Source of the DNA: Acidobacteriota bacterium
Lineage (GTDB): Bacteria > Acidobacteriota > Thermoanaerobaculia > Multivoradales > JAHZIX01
Length of the DNA stretch: 59,465 nucleotides
Direction of reading: 5' to 3'
Assembly: GCA_034211275.1 (NCBI GenBank)
Contig: JAXHTF010000020.1
Coordinates: 1-59,465 of the forward strand
Made by a program: the position numbers and the translations under genes. Below are positions 16,118 to 24,131 of the stretch, in pieces (within the stretch, counting starts at the first letter, position 1; each line of letters opens with the position of its first letter). The notes beneath the pieces were generated by a model that saw nothing but the letters and a program-made list of their open reading frames with translations, ran no database searches and was not told the DNA's origin.

Positions 16118-17449
16118 TCAGGTATAGCGCGCGCCGCGGTATTCCGGTGCATAGAATTTCGGCAGGAGCGTATCGACCCGCAGCAGCCCCGGACGGCGCA
16201 ACTCGATGCGATCTCCTTCGATATCCAGAAGATTCTCTTCCTGGAGCTCCGCCAAAGGCTGCAGGAAGCGTTCCCGGATATCGACGCCGAACTTCTCCTG
16301 GAACGGCCGGCGATCCAGCCAGCCGCGCTTGAGCTGCAGAATCACCTCCCGGGTGAGCTTCTCGTCCTCCGAGGGCACGAAGGCCCGGCTCACCGGCAGC
16401 TCGCCCTGCTCGACGCGTTCCAGATAAGGGGTCCAGCCGCTCTCGTTCTGGAAGTGGACGCCGGAGAGGTGGCCGAAGGAGGAGACTCCCAGGGGCAGCA
16501 GATCCGCTCCCTGCCACAGAGAATCGCGGTAAACGAAGGGGTCGTGGCAGCCTTCCTTGACCATGGTGTAGGCGCTGGACACTCGATAGCCGTTCTCCGC
16601 CAGACGCTCGAAAGCGTAGGCCTGCCACTCGCGCTTGAGCTCCCAATTGGCGATGGGCGGGCCGTCACCACCCTCCAACACCTGCTTTGAATAGACGGTG
16701 TTGTAGGGCAGCTCCATCTGGTAAATGGTAACGCTGTCCGGGGAGACCTCCAGGGTCCTGTCGATGGTGTGCTTCCAGGTTTCCCAGGTCTCTCCCACCA
16801 TGCCGGCGATGAGGTCGATGTTGAGCTGAGGGAAGTCCAGCTCCGCCACCCACGGCAGCACCCGGTCGATCTCCTTGGTGACGTGAGCGCGGCCGTTCTC
16901 CTTCAGGATCTCGTCGTCGAAGTTCTCCACTCCGAGGCTCAGGCGGGTGACGCCGATGCCCCGGATGGCTTCCAGCTTGGAGCGGGTGAGGGTGCCGGGC
17001 TCGCATTCGAAAGCGATTTCCCGGGCCTGGTCCCAGGGCAGGCTCTCCTGGACTCCGGCCACCAGCTGTTCCAAGTGCTTGACGCTGATGTAGGACGGCG
17101 TGCCGCCACCGAAGTAGACGAAATCCACCGGCCGCCCGGCCAGCGCCGCCCGGTCCTTGTACATCGCCGCTTCGGCGATGAGGGCATCGATATAGCCCTG
17201 AATCTGGTCCGAATTGCGGTCCGTGAAGACGCGGAAGTAGCAGAATTTGCAGCGCCGCCGGCAGAAGGGAATGTGCATGTAGAGCCCCAGGGGGACGCCG
17301 GGGCGGGGCGGCTGATCCAACACCCGATGCACCTCCTCCACCGCCTCCGGAGTCCACTGGGAATAGGGAGGATAGTTGGAGACAAAGACGCTGCCGACCT
17401 CCGTGGAGGTGGGGTCCAGCGTCTGAGTGGCGGGTTCAGGATTGGCCAT
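16118..17449 (-). CDS. Radical SAM enzyme, HemW/HemN-like (coproporphyrinogen oxidase family)
   Basis: A 443-residue cytosolic enzyme. CRRRCKFC (C63, C67, C70) is the CX3CX2C cluster motif binding a 4Fe-4S centre and SAM; it follows LYMHIPF as in HemN/HemW proteins. FGGGTPSYIS is the SAM-contacting glycine motif, and LSLGVENFDDEIL resembles the HemW GVQSF segment. Relatives include the haem chaperone HemW and the class C methylases or cyclopropanases of natural-product pathways. Here the gene is embedded between propeller genes in the LuxCE-like operon, which argues for a tailoring role over haem metabolism. ATG 17449 has AAAGGA upstream and overlaps the previous gene by 14 nt; an in-frame start at 17503 would overlap by 68 nt and is less likely. 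Confidence 0.85.
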   Translation of the reverse strand: MANPEPATQTLDPTSTEVGSVFVSNYPPYSQWTPEAVEEVHRVLDQPPRPGVPLGLYMHIPFCRRRCKFCYFRVFTDRNSDQIQGYIDALIAEAAMYKDRAALAGRPVDFVYFGGGTPSYISVKHLEQLVAGVQESLPWDQAREIAFECEPGTLTRSKLEAIRGIGVTRLSLGVENFDDEILKENGRAHVTKEIDRVLPWVAELDFPQLNIDLIAGMVGETWETWKHTIDRTLEVSPDSVTIYQMELPYNTVYSKQVLEGGDGPPIANWELKREWQAYAFERLAENGYRVSSAYTMVKEGCHDPFVYRDSLWQGADLLPLGVSSFGHLSGVHFQNESGWTPYLERVEQGELPVSRAFVPSEDEKLTREVILQLKRGWLDRRPFQEKFGVDIRERFLQPLAELQEENLLDIEGDRIELRRPGLLRVDTLLPKFYAPEYRGARYT

Positions 17450-18653
17450 CGGGGTCCTTTCCAGCGGCGTTCTTGGACGCCGCTCCGAAGCTGTAGATGA
17501 CACCGTCGTCGGCGGCGATGAACAGGCGGCCTCCGGCCACCACCGGCGAGGCGTTGAAGGAAGTGCCGAGCTCGAAGCGCCAGACCTCCTTGCCGGAGGC
17601 CAGGTCCAAGGCGTAGAGGTTGCCGTCCTGGCCAGCGGCGAAGACCCGGTCGCCGACGATCAACGGCGAGGCCTCGAAGCGCGCTCGGCTGGCGAAGGTC
17701 CACAGCCCCTCCCCGGAGGAGCGGCGGATGGCATGGACCATCTTATCCCGTCCCGCCGCCACCACCCGGTCGCCGGACACCGCCGGGGACGCGTAGTAGG
17801 GGAACTTCCGCTGCGGGTGGGAGTAGCGCCAGACCACCTCGTCCTGGGACAGGTCGAGGGCCAGCACCTGCGCCTCGAAGGTGCCCAGATAGCCGATGCC
17901 GTCCACCACCGCGGCGCTGGCGGCGACGTAGCCGCCGAGCTCCAGCTGGCCCACTTCCTTGCCGTCGGAGAGCCGCACCCGGCGCAGGATGCCGTCGCAG
18001 CCTCCCACCACCGTCTGGCCGTCGAAGACCGCCGGCGTGCCGTGCACCGGACCGCCGGTCTCGACCTTCCAGCGCAGGGAACCGTCCTCGGGCTTGAGAC
18101 AGTAGAGAAATTGGTCGTAGGAGCCGAAGAGCACGCATTCGGCGGTGATGTTGGCGGAGGAGAGGATCTCGCCTTCGGTCTCGAAGCGCCAGCGCTCCTT
18201 GCCGGTGGCGGCGTCGACGGCGTAGAGGATGCCGAAATCGTCCCCCACGTAGACCGTCCCGCCGGCCACCGTCGGCGAGGCGCGAAAGCCATTCTCGATC
18301 TTCAGCTCCCACCGCGCCTTGCCGGTGGCGGCGTCGAGGGCGTGGAGGCGGCCGTCCAGGGAAGCGGCGTAGACCGTGCCGTCCGCCACCACCGGGGTGG
18401 CCTCGGCACCGTCGCCGGCAGCGAAGGTCCACAGGACCTCGAGCTCCGCCGGCAGCTTCCTCGCCTCCTGGGCGCTCACGGCGCCGGTGTTGCGGGCGTC
18501 CCCCCGCCACATGGACCAATCCTCGCCGGAGCCAGCCGCGGCAGCAGTACCCACCCAGGCCAGCACTAGCGCCGACATCAGCGCCGTCGCCAGCAGCAAT
18601 CGGGGCAAAGACGCCGCTGTCCGCTGCCCGCCGAATTCGTTGCCAAAGCTCAT
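17436..18653 (-). CDS. Secreted PQQ-type beta-propeller protein
   Basis: A 405-residue exported protein. The signal peptide has a hydrophobic stretch at about residues 17-36 and a cut after TAAAA. The mature part is a compact propeller with regularly spaced blades of about 40 residues, each with the docking motif AxDxxTGxxxW (for example ALDAATGKARW, AVDAATGKERW, ALDLASGKEVW), opening with WSMWRGDARNTGAVS. It is the smallest and most regular of the four propellers in this operon. The start ATG overlaps the stop of the alcohol dehydrogenase gene (ATGA), and its end overlaps the radical SAM gene by 14 nt. No catalytic residues can be assigned; a periplasmic binding or scaffold role is inferred. 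Confidence 0.85.
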   Translation of the reverse strand: MSFGNEFGGQRTAASLPRLLLATALMSALVLAWVGTAAAAGSGEDWSMWRGDARNTGAVSAQEARKLPAELEVLWTFAAGDGAEATPVVADGTVYAASLDGRLHALDAATGKARWELKIENGFRASPTVAGGTVYVGDDFGILYAVDAATGKERWRFETEGEILSSANITAECVLFGSYDQFLYCLKPEDGSLRWKVETGGPVHGTPAVFDGQTVVGGCDGILRRVRLSDGKEVGQLELGGYVAASAAVVDGIGYLGTFEAQVLALDLSQDEVVWRYSHPQRKFPYYASPAVSGDRVVAAGRDKMVHAIRRSSGEGLWTFASRARFEASPLIVGDRVFAAGQDGNLYALDLASGKEVWRFELGTSFNASPVVAGGRLFIAADDGVIYSFGAASKNAAGKDPDGQS

Positions 18654-19894
18654 CGTGACCACACCTCCCGATACAAAGCTTCCAGGTCTTCCGCCTTCAC
18701 CGGCCGCGGGTTGAAGCTCGCCGTCCACTGCCCCGCCGCCTCCCGGGCCAGCGCCGGCAGGGCTCGCTCCTCGACCCCGGCGGCGGCGAGATTCGCCGGC
18801 AGCCCCAACTGGCGCAACAGGCGCTCGATTCTCCACGCCAGCACCTCGCTACTCTCCCGACCGGCGATGCTCTCCGCGGAGCGTTCGCCGGCGGGAGCCT
18901 CCCCCGCCGCGGAGAGGAGCTCCCGATACCCGGTCTCCGCCGCCTCGGCGTTGAAGCGCACCACCGACGGCAGCATCAGCCCCACTGCCACCCCGTGGAT
19001 CACTCCGTAGTGGGCGGTGAGGGGATTGGCGCAGGAGTGAGCGATGCCCAACATGCTCTGCTCGATGGCGGCACCGGCGAGATGGGCGCCGAGGAGCATG
19101 GCGGGGGCGGCTTCGGCGTCCGTCGGATCCGCCACCAGCCGCGGCAGAGCCGGCAGCAGCCGCCGGAAGGCCTCGCGGGCATAGAGCTTGGAGATGGGGT
19201 TGCGCAGGGTGCAGACGTAGCTCTCCACCGCGTGGGAGAGGGCGTCGATGCCGGCATGGGCGAGCACCGAGCGCGGTGCGCTGGCCAGCAGCTCGGGATC
19301 CAGGAGCACGGCGGCGAAGCGCGCCTGGGGGTCACCGCAAGCGAGCTTGGCGTGATCCGTGACCCGCGAGATCAGGGCGTAGCTCTGGGCGTCGCTGCCG
19401 GTGCCGGCGGTGGTGGGCACCGCCAGGGCCGGCAACATGGGCTGGGTGGTCTTCGCCCAGCCGCGATAGTCCTCCATGGAACCACCGTTGGTGAGCAGGA
19501 AGTTGATCCCCTTGGCGCAGTCCATGGGGCTGCCGCCGCCCACCGCCACCAGCAGATCGCAGCGGTGCCGGCGCGCCACCTCCAGCCCCTCCCCCACCGT
19601 GTCGGTGGTGGGGTTCTCCTCCACCCGGTCGAAGATCTCCGGCGTCAGGCCGGCGGCGGCCAGGGAGTCCAGGGCGCGCTCCGCGTGGCCCGCCCGCCGC
19701 AGCCCTGGGTCGGTGACCACGAGGGGGCGACGGCCGTAGCCCGCCGCCACGTCCCCAAGCTCTGCCAGCCGGCCGGCACCGTAGAGCAAACGGAGCCCTC
19801 CCAGCTCAGCGTCCCAGGCGGTGGCATCCGCCGGCGCCTCAAGCAGCTTGGAAGGCACGTTGCTTGTAGAGGTGATCGAAGAGGTTCCCTTCAT
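18650..19894 (-). CDS. Iron-containing alcohol dehydrogenase
   Basis: A 414-residue group III dehydrogenase. VAVGGGSPMDCAKG is the NAD(P)-binding GGGS motif, and PTTAGTGSDAQSYA is the family Thr/Gly loop. Metal ligands are visible as D and H in GIDALSHAVESY and the two histidines of IAHSCANPLTAHYGVIHG, matching the Asp-His-His-His set of iron alcohol dehydrogenases. It interconverts an alcohol and an aldehyde or ketone in the cytosol. Placed directly after the LuxC-like reductase it would take an acyl aldehyde on to the alcohol. The start at ATG 19894 overlaps the LuxC-like gene by 56 nt; a GTG at 19855 is an alternative with a 17-nt overlap. Confidence 0.88.
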   Translation of the reverse strand: MKGTSSITSTSNVPSKLLEAPADATAWDAELGGLRLLYGAGRLAELGDVAAGYGRRPLVVTDPGLRRAGHAERALDSLAAAGLTPEIFDRVEENPTTDTVGEGLEVARRHRCDLLVAVGGGSPMDCAKGINFLLTNGGSMEDYRGWAKTTQPMLPALAVPTTAGTGSDAQSYALISRVTDHAKLACGDPQARFAAVLLDPELLASAPRSVLAHAGIDALSHAVESYVCTLRNPISKLYAREAFRRLLPALPRLVADPTDAEAAPAMLLGAHLAGAAIEQSMLGIAHSCANPLTAHYGVIHGVAVGLMLPSVVRFNAEAAETGYRELLSAAGEAPAGERSAESIAGRESSEVLAWRIERLLRQLGLPANLAAAGVEERALPALAREAAGQWTASFNPRPVKAEDLEALYREVWSR

Positions 19895-21290
19895 GCGGCT
19901 GATCCCACGCGATGTGGTGGGTGGGAATGGCACCGAAGTTGAGGCGGTCGATGTGCTCCGCCGCCAGGGCCCGGCGTCGCAGGTCCGAACCTTCCCCCAA
20001 CACCGTCGCCACCAGGGTCAGGCAGGCGGTCTCCACCAGTTGATCTTCCGGCACCTCGAGGACCGAAACGAAGGGGAAACCGTATTCCGCTTCCGCCAGC
20101 GGGTGGCTGGGCTCGTCGCACCAGATCACCGTCGGCAGCAGGAAGGTGCAACCGCCGGCCTCCGCCACCCGGCCGCCGGAGCGGAAGCGGGCGGTGAGGT
20201 CCTCGGCGCCACCCTGGGCCAGCTGTTGATCGATGATCTCGCTGATGCGCCGGGCCACCGCCGGGTTGGCGAAGGCCGCCAGCTCGGCATCGGAATCGTC
20301 CAGGGGCCGGGCCTCCACCGCCGCCAGCCGCTCCGCCAGCGCCAACGCCAGCTCGCGGCCGGCAGCGGCGGTGCGGACGCTGGAGAGGTTAATGCAGGAA
20401 CGGCCGCCGTTGGCCGCCACCGACTCGGCGATTAGATCCAGGTGCTGACGCCAATTCTCGCCCTCCGCCCGGTCCAGGAAGACCTTGCTCCACCCCGGTC
20501 CGTGGGCCTGCACCCGCAGATCGCTACTCCACCGCTCCACCGTCGACTGGTCGCCGAAGACCATGGCCCGGCGGCAGGAGAGGAGGACCTGGTTGGCGCC
20601 GTCGTGACCGCTGGGGTAGAGCCCCAAGGCCTGCGGCGGGCAGCCGGCGGCGAGGAACGCCTGGCAGATGCGCAACGGCGTCCACGGCTCGGCGCTGCCG
20701 GGGCGCAGGGTCAGGGGCGTCTTGAGGGGAATGGACGGCAGCCATAGGGTGTGCACCCCGGGGGAGTTGTTGGGCAGCACCACACCGAGGGAGTCGGCCT
20801 GGCGCAGATAGCTCAAGCGGCGGTCGTCCTGAACGCCGTAGCCCTGGTCCAGGATGGTCAGATCGAGCCCGCGGGTGAGACCGCCGAGCACCGCCTCCAT
20901 GCTCTCCAGGGTGCGCACGATCTTGTCCATGTTGGAGCGCCCCATGGCCACCGGCATGCCGGCGGTGGCGGCGAGCTGCTGCAGATAGTCATCGCGGCTC
21001 TGGAGCACGCCGTCGGGCTCCGCCAGGGGCAGCTCGGCGTCGAGGAAGAGCGCCGCGGCACGACGGCAGATGGCCACCAGCTCCTCCGTAGAGTGCTCCT
21101 CCAACGCCCGCCGGGACTTTTCCGCATCCAGCAGGTCCCGGGAGATCATCCCTGGCAGAGCCTGGCTCATCTCCGCCACCGTTTCGCCGGTGCGCAGGTC
21201 AGTGAGGGTGGAGGTGCTCAGGCTGCGGTAGACCTCACCGCCCCGCAGCAGGGGAACATGAGGCAGGCTCTCGCTCTTTGCACCACCCAT
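19839..21290 (-). CDS. LuxC-like acyl-CoA/acyl-enzyme reductase (aldehyde dehydrogenase fold)
   Basis: A 483-residue protein, the length of LuxC fatty-acyl reductases (about 480). The segment VVLPNNSPGVHTLWLPSIPL corresponds to the aldehyde dehydrogenase PxNxP region. GGRSCINLSS carries the catalytic cysteine (Cys299), and EYGFPFVSVLEV aligns with the C-terminal Glu/Phe region. LuxC reduces an activated acyl group (acyl-CoA or acyl-LuxE) with NADPH to a free aldehyde. It follows the LuxE-like gene in a TGATG overlap, so the pair probably forms a fatty-acid-reductase-like complex. The ATG at 21290 is preferred to the TTG one codon earlier. No luciferase genes are present, so bioluminescence is not implied. 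Confidence 0.78.
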   Translation of the reverse strand: MGGAKSESLPHVPLLRGGEVYRSLSTSTLTDLRTGETVAEMSQALPGMISRDLLDAEKSRRALEEHSTEELVAICRRAAALFLDAELPLAEPDGVLQSRDDYLQQLAATAGMPVAMGRSNMDKIVRTLESMEAVLGGLTRGLDLTILDQGYGVQDDRRLSYLRQADSLGVVLPNNSPGVHTLWLPSIPLKTPLTLRPGSAEPWTPLRICQAFLAAGCPPQALGLYPSGHDGANQVLLSCRRAMVFGDQSTVERWSSDLRVQAHGPGWSKVFLDRAEGENWRQHLDLIAESVAANGGRSCINLSSVRTAAAGRELALALAERLAAVEARPLDDSDAELAAFANPAVARRISEIIDQQLAQGGAEDLTARFRSGGRVAEAGGCTFLLPTVIWCDEPSHPLAEAEYGFPFVSVLEVPEDQLVETACLTLVATVLGEGSDLRRRALAAEHIDRLNFGAIPTHHIAWDQPHEGNLFDHLYKQRAFQAA

Positions 21291-22384
21291 CAATACACCC
21301 CAACGGCGACGGTGGTGGCGAGGCTCGAGAGCAACCGCAGATTGCTCACTCCGTCCCAGGGATAGAGGTCGATGGGCACCGCCCGCTCTCCTTCGTCCCG
21401 TTCCGGGAAGCGGGGCATGAAGAACTCCCGGGTCAGGGTGGTGAGCAGCACCTGGCCGGTCTCGCCGTAGTCCACCGGCTGGCTGGGGTCGTCGGGATTG
21501 ACCAGCTCGAACACCGCCCGCGGCGCCGGCGGATAGTAGGAGATGGTGTAGTCCTTGGCCACCGGATCGAAGGGCTTGGGCACCGCCAGTCCCATCAAGG
21601 TGTTGCCGTAAACCGGCACGAAGTCGACCCCGGGCACCAGCTCTTCGCGGGCGAAGCGGTGAAATTGAGCGTTCATCTCAGTGCCGCCGCAGAAGATGCC
21701 CTGGATCCCCAGGCGGCCCAGGTTGACCTTCTCGCACAGCGCCTGGAGGAGCTTCGGAGTGGTGAACACGCAGCGCACGCCGTCGTGGGCCCGCAGGATG
21801 TTCAGCGCCTGGTCGATGACGTGGTTCTTATACGCCTCCATCTCCTCGAAGCGCTGGCCCTTGACCAGCTTGGAGACCCAACGCGGGTCGAGGTCGACGT
21901 GGAAGGCAATGCCGCCCCGGTGCTGCGCCAGGTGCTCGATGGCCAGGCGCAGCCGCCGGGGGCCGGTGGGGCCGAGCATCAGCCAGTCGCTGCCCAGGGG
22001 AAAGGTCTCCGGCGACAGGGCGTCGCTGAGCATCTCGTAGTCGATGCGGAAGTCTTCGATATTGATCCGGCTCTTGGGCACGCCGGTGGAGCCGCCGGTC
22101 TCGAAAACCGAGATGGCACGGTCGGCGTAGGCCTTGGGCACCCAGCGGCGCACCGGGCCGCCCCGCAGCCATTCGTCTTCGAAATGTCCCAGGCGGGCGA
22201 GATCGTCGTAACCGGCGATTTCCTTCACCGGATCGAAGTCGAGCTTTTCAGCGTACTCCAGCCAGAAGGGGGTGCCGTGATCCGGGTGGAAGTGCCAGGC
22301 GACGATCTCCCGCACGTGCTCGTCGAGACGAGTGCGGGCCGCCTGCACCTTTTCCGTCAGCTTTTGGTCGAGGATTTGTACCAT
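21290..22384 (-). CDS. LuxE-like acyl-protein synthetase (adenylate-forming)
   Basis: A 364-residue adenylate-forming enzyme. ETGGSTGVPKSRI is the P-loop motif of acyl-AMP-forming enzymes. Downstream segments include VYGNTLMGLAVPKP and MPRFPERDEGERAVP, which read like the A5/A7-A8 adenylation motifs. The length matches LuxE (about 370) and is shorter than phenylacetate-CoA ligases (about 440) and acyl-CoA synthetases (over 500). LuxE activates a carboxylic acid with ATP, carries it as an acyl-enzyme and hands it to LuxC. The immediate LuxC-like partner supports that reading. The acid may be fatty or aromatic; specificity is unknown. The gene begins after a 203-nt spacer with direct repeats, so it may also have its own promoter. 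Confidence 0.78.
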   Translation of the reverse strand: MVQILDQKLTEKVQAARTRLDEHVREIVAWHFHPDHGTPFWLEYAEKLDFDPVKEIAGYDDLARLGHFEDEWLRGGPVRRWVPKAYADRAISVFETGGSTGVPKSRINIEDFRIDYEMLSDALSPETFPLGSDWLMLGPTGPRRLRLAIEHLAQHRGGIAFHVDLDPRWVSKLVKGQRFEEMEAYKNHVIDQALNILRAHDGVRCVFTTPKLLQALCEKVNLGRLGIQGIFCGGTEMNAQFHRFAREELVPGVDFVPVYGNTLMGLAVPKPFDPVAKDYTISYYPPAPRAVFELVNPDDPSQPVDYGETGQVLLTTLTREFFMPRFPERDEGERAVPIDLYPWDGVSNLRLLSSLATTVAVGVY

Positions 22385-22488
22385 GATGATCCTATTTTCC
22401 CCCAGCCCTTGTGCTACGCACGCCGGGCGTCAAGGTTTGGCTTGGCAGCCTCCTGGACACCCGGCGATTCTTGAATACCGCCGCGCCC

Positions 22489-22545
22489 GCCAGCTCCAAA
22501 ACAGCCGGCCAGCTCCAAAACAGCCGGCCAGCTCCAAAACAGCCT
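22489..22545. repeat. Three 19-bp direct repeats between propeller and LuxE-like genes
   Basis: The unit GCCAGCTCCAAAACAGCCG occurs at 22489, 22508 and 22527 (the last ends slightly changed). It lies in the only long spacer (203 nt) inside the operon, about 105 nt upstream of the LuxE-like start. It could be a regulator binding array or a neutral expansion. Confidence 0.85.
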
Positions 22546-22587
22546 GCGATCCGCAGAACCGTCGCCGATCTATCAGACCTCTTCGGC

Positions 22588-24090
22588 TCAGCGGCCGGCG
22601 GCAGCCTTGGCTTCTGTCTCGGCGGGCGCCTTCTTGCCCGCGCCCTCTTCGATGGCGAAGAGCTCTTTGCGGCTGAGGATGTAGAGCACCCCGTCCTTGG
22701 CGATGGGGGTGGTGTAGACGGCGCTGCCCATGTTGACCTCGGAGAGCACTTCCATCTCCTTGCCGGTCTTGAGCACCACCACGTCACCGTCCTCGTCCCC
22801 CAGGTAGACCTTGCCGTCGGCGACGTAGGGGGAGCCCCAGACGGCGGCGAAGGTGTCGTACTTCCAATGCTCCTTGCCGGTGTCGATGTCGAGGGCGTAG
22901 AGGAAGCCGGTGAGGTCCGAGACGTAGACGATGTCGTCCTCGATGGCCACCGTCGACATGGAGCGGTGGAAATCCTCCCCGCCGCGGTGCCAGATCACAC
23001 CCTTCTCGGTGATGTCCCCCTCCAGGGTGCCGTCGAGGGCGTAGAGGTGGCCGAGGCCTTCGCCGTGCTCCGGATCCTGGCCGACGGAGATGTAGACCCG
23101 GTCGTTGTGGATCACCGGCATGGCGATGATGTTGTTGCGGGTTCCGGCGCCGCCCAGCCGCCACTCCGAATCCTTGGGATTGCAGTCGAACTTCCAGATC
23201 AGCTCGCCGCTCTTGGGATCGAAGGAGTAGAGCCAGCCGTCACCGCCGGGGAAGACCACCTGGGCCTTGCCCCCCATGACCCCGTAGGCGGGATTGGACC
23301 AGCTGCCGTGGAGAATCTTCTCCCCGGGGGTGGCGTCCTCCCACAGGACCTTGCCGGTCTTGGCGTCCACCGCCAGGAAGCTCGGCGCGAAGGGAGACGG
23401 AACGTTGATGTGTCCTTCGTCGACGCCGTTGCCGGTGACGGTGAAGAGCACTCCGTCCACCACGATGGGCGAGCCGGCGGCGAGGTTGTGGGGGAAGACG
23501 TCGAGTTCGTTGATCATGTCCAACTGCCACTCGATGTCGCCGTGGTCGGTGGTCTTCTTGCGCTCCTCGGTGAACGGGCCGTCGTTCTCTTCGTCGGCGA
23601 AGCCGCGGGCGTCGGCACGCACGATCTCGGCGCGGTTGGAAACGTAGTAAACGTCCTCACCGTCGACGTAGGGAGTCGAGCAGATGCCCTGCAGCGGCCA
23701 ATCGTTGACCCGGCCGGCGACCAGCTTGTCGTGCACCAGCTGCCATAGGAAAGTGCCCTTCTCGGCGTCGAAGGCCATGAGAACGCCCTTGTCGCCGGTG
23801 ATGGAGGGATCCCGCGGAGCCTCGTTGTTGGTGCCCACGTAGACCCGCCCCTCGGCGACCACCGGACCAGCGTAGCTCTGGGAACCCACTTCCTGGGACC
23901 ATTTGATGTTGGCGCCGCTGTGGGGATCCCAGGAGGTGGGCAGCCCGCGGGCCTGGTCCGCCATGTTGCGGCTCGGGGTGTTGCCGAGCATGGCGGTGTC
24001 CGCGGCCCCGGCGTCGAAAGTGACGGCGCCGGTCCCCAGCAGGAGGAGCGGAGCCAGGACGGAAAGGACGATCGCGCGAGTTCGGTTCAT
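22588..24090 (-). CDS. Secreted PQQ-type beta-propeller protein
   Basis: A 500-residue exported protein with a signal peptide (hydrophobic core about residues 6-20, cut near AGA at about residue 29). The propeller has blade motifs FDAEKGTFLW, AVDAKTGKVLW, SFDPKSGELIW and ALDIDTGKEHW, and inserts rich in charged residues (ADEENDGPFTEERKKTTDHG). The C-terminus is a short Lys/Ala/Glu-rich tail. A conserved-looking GGAGTRNNIIAMPVIHNDRVYIS segment suggests a functional face, but no catalytic signature is clear. It is the second gene of the operon, 41 nt after the large propeller, and is followed by the repeat-bearing spacer. It presumably works in the periplasm. Confidence 0.85.
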   Translation of the reverse strand: MNRTRAIVLSVLAPLLLLGTGAVTFDAGAADTAMLGNTPSRNMADQARGLPTSWDPHSGANIKWSQEVGSQSYAGPVVAEGRVYVGTNNEAPRDPSITGDKGVLMAFDAEKGTFLWQLVHDKLVAGRVNDWPLQGICSTPYVDGEDVYYVSNRAEIVRADARGFADEENDGPFTEERKKTTDHGDIEWQLDMINELDVFPHNLAAGSPIVVDGVLFTVTGNGVDEGHINVPSPFAPSFLAVDAKTGKVLWEDATPGEKILHGSWSNPAYGVMGGKAQVVFPGGDGWLYSFDPKSGELIWKFDCNPKDSEWRLGGAGTRNNIIAMPVIHNDRVYISVGQDPEHGEGLGHLYALDGTLEGDITEKGVIWHRGGEDFHRSMSTVAIEDDIVYVSDLTGFLYALDIDTGKEHWKYDTFAAVWGSPYVADGKVYLGDEDGDVVVLKTGKEMEVLSEVNMGSAVYTTPIAKDGVLYILSRKELFAIEEGAGKKAPAETEAKAAAGR

Positions 24091-24131
24091 GAGTTCTCCG
24101 CTCTGGTGTTCTGCACTCGAAATTTCTGGGC

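Noticed and set aside
19839-22384. LuxC/LuxE pair read as a bioluminescence operon
   Set aside because: No luciferase (LuxA/LuxB) or LuxD gene is in the window; only the acid-to-aldehyde reductase part is present.
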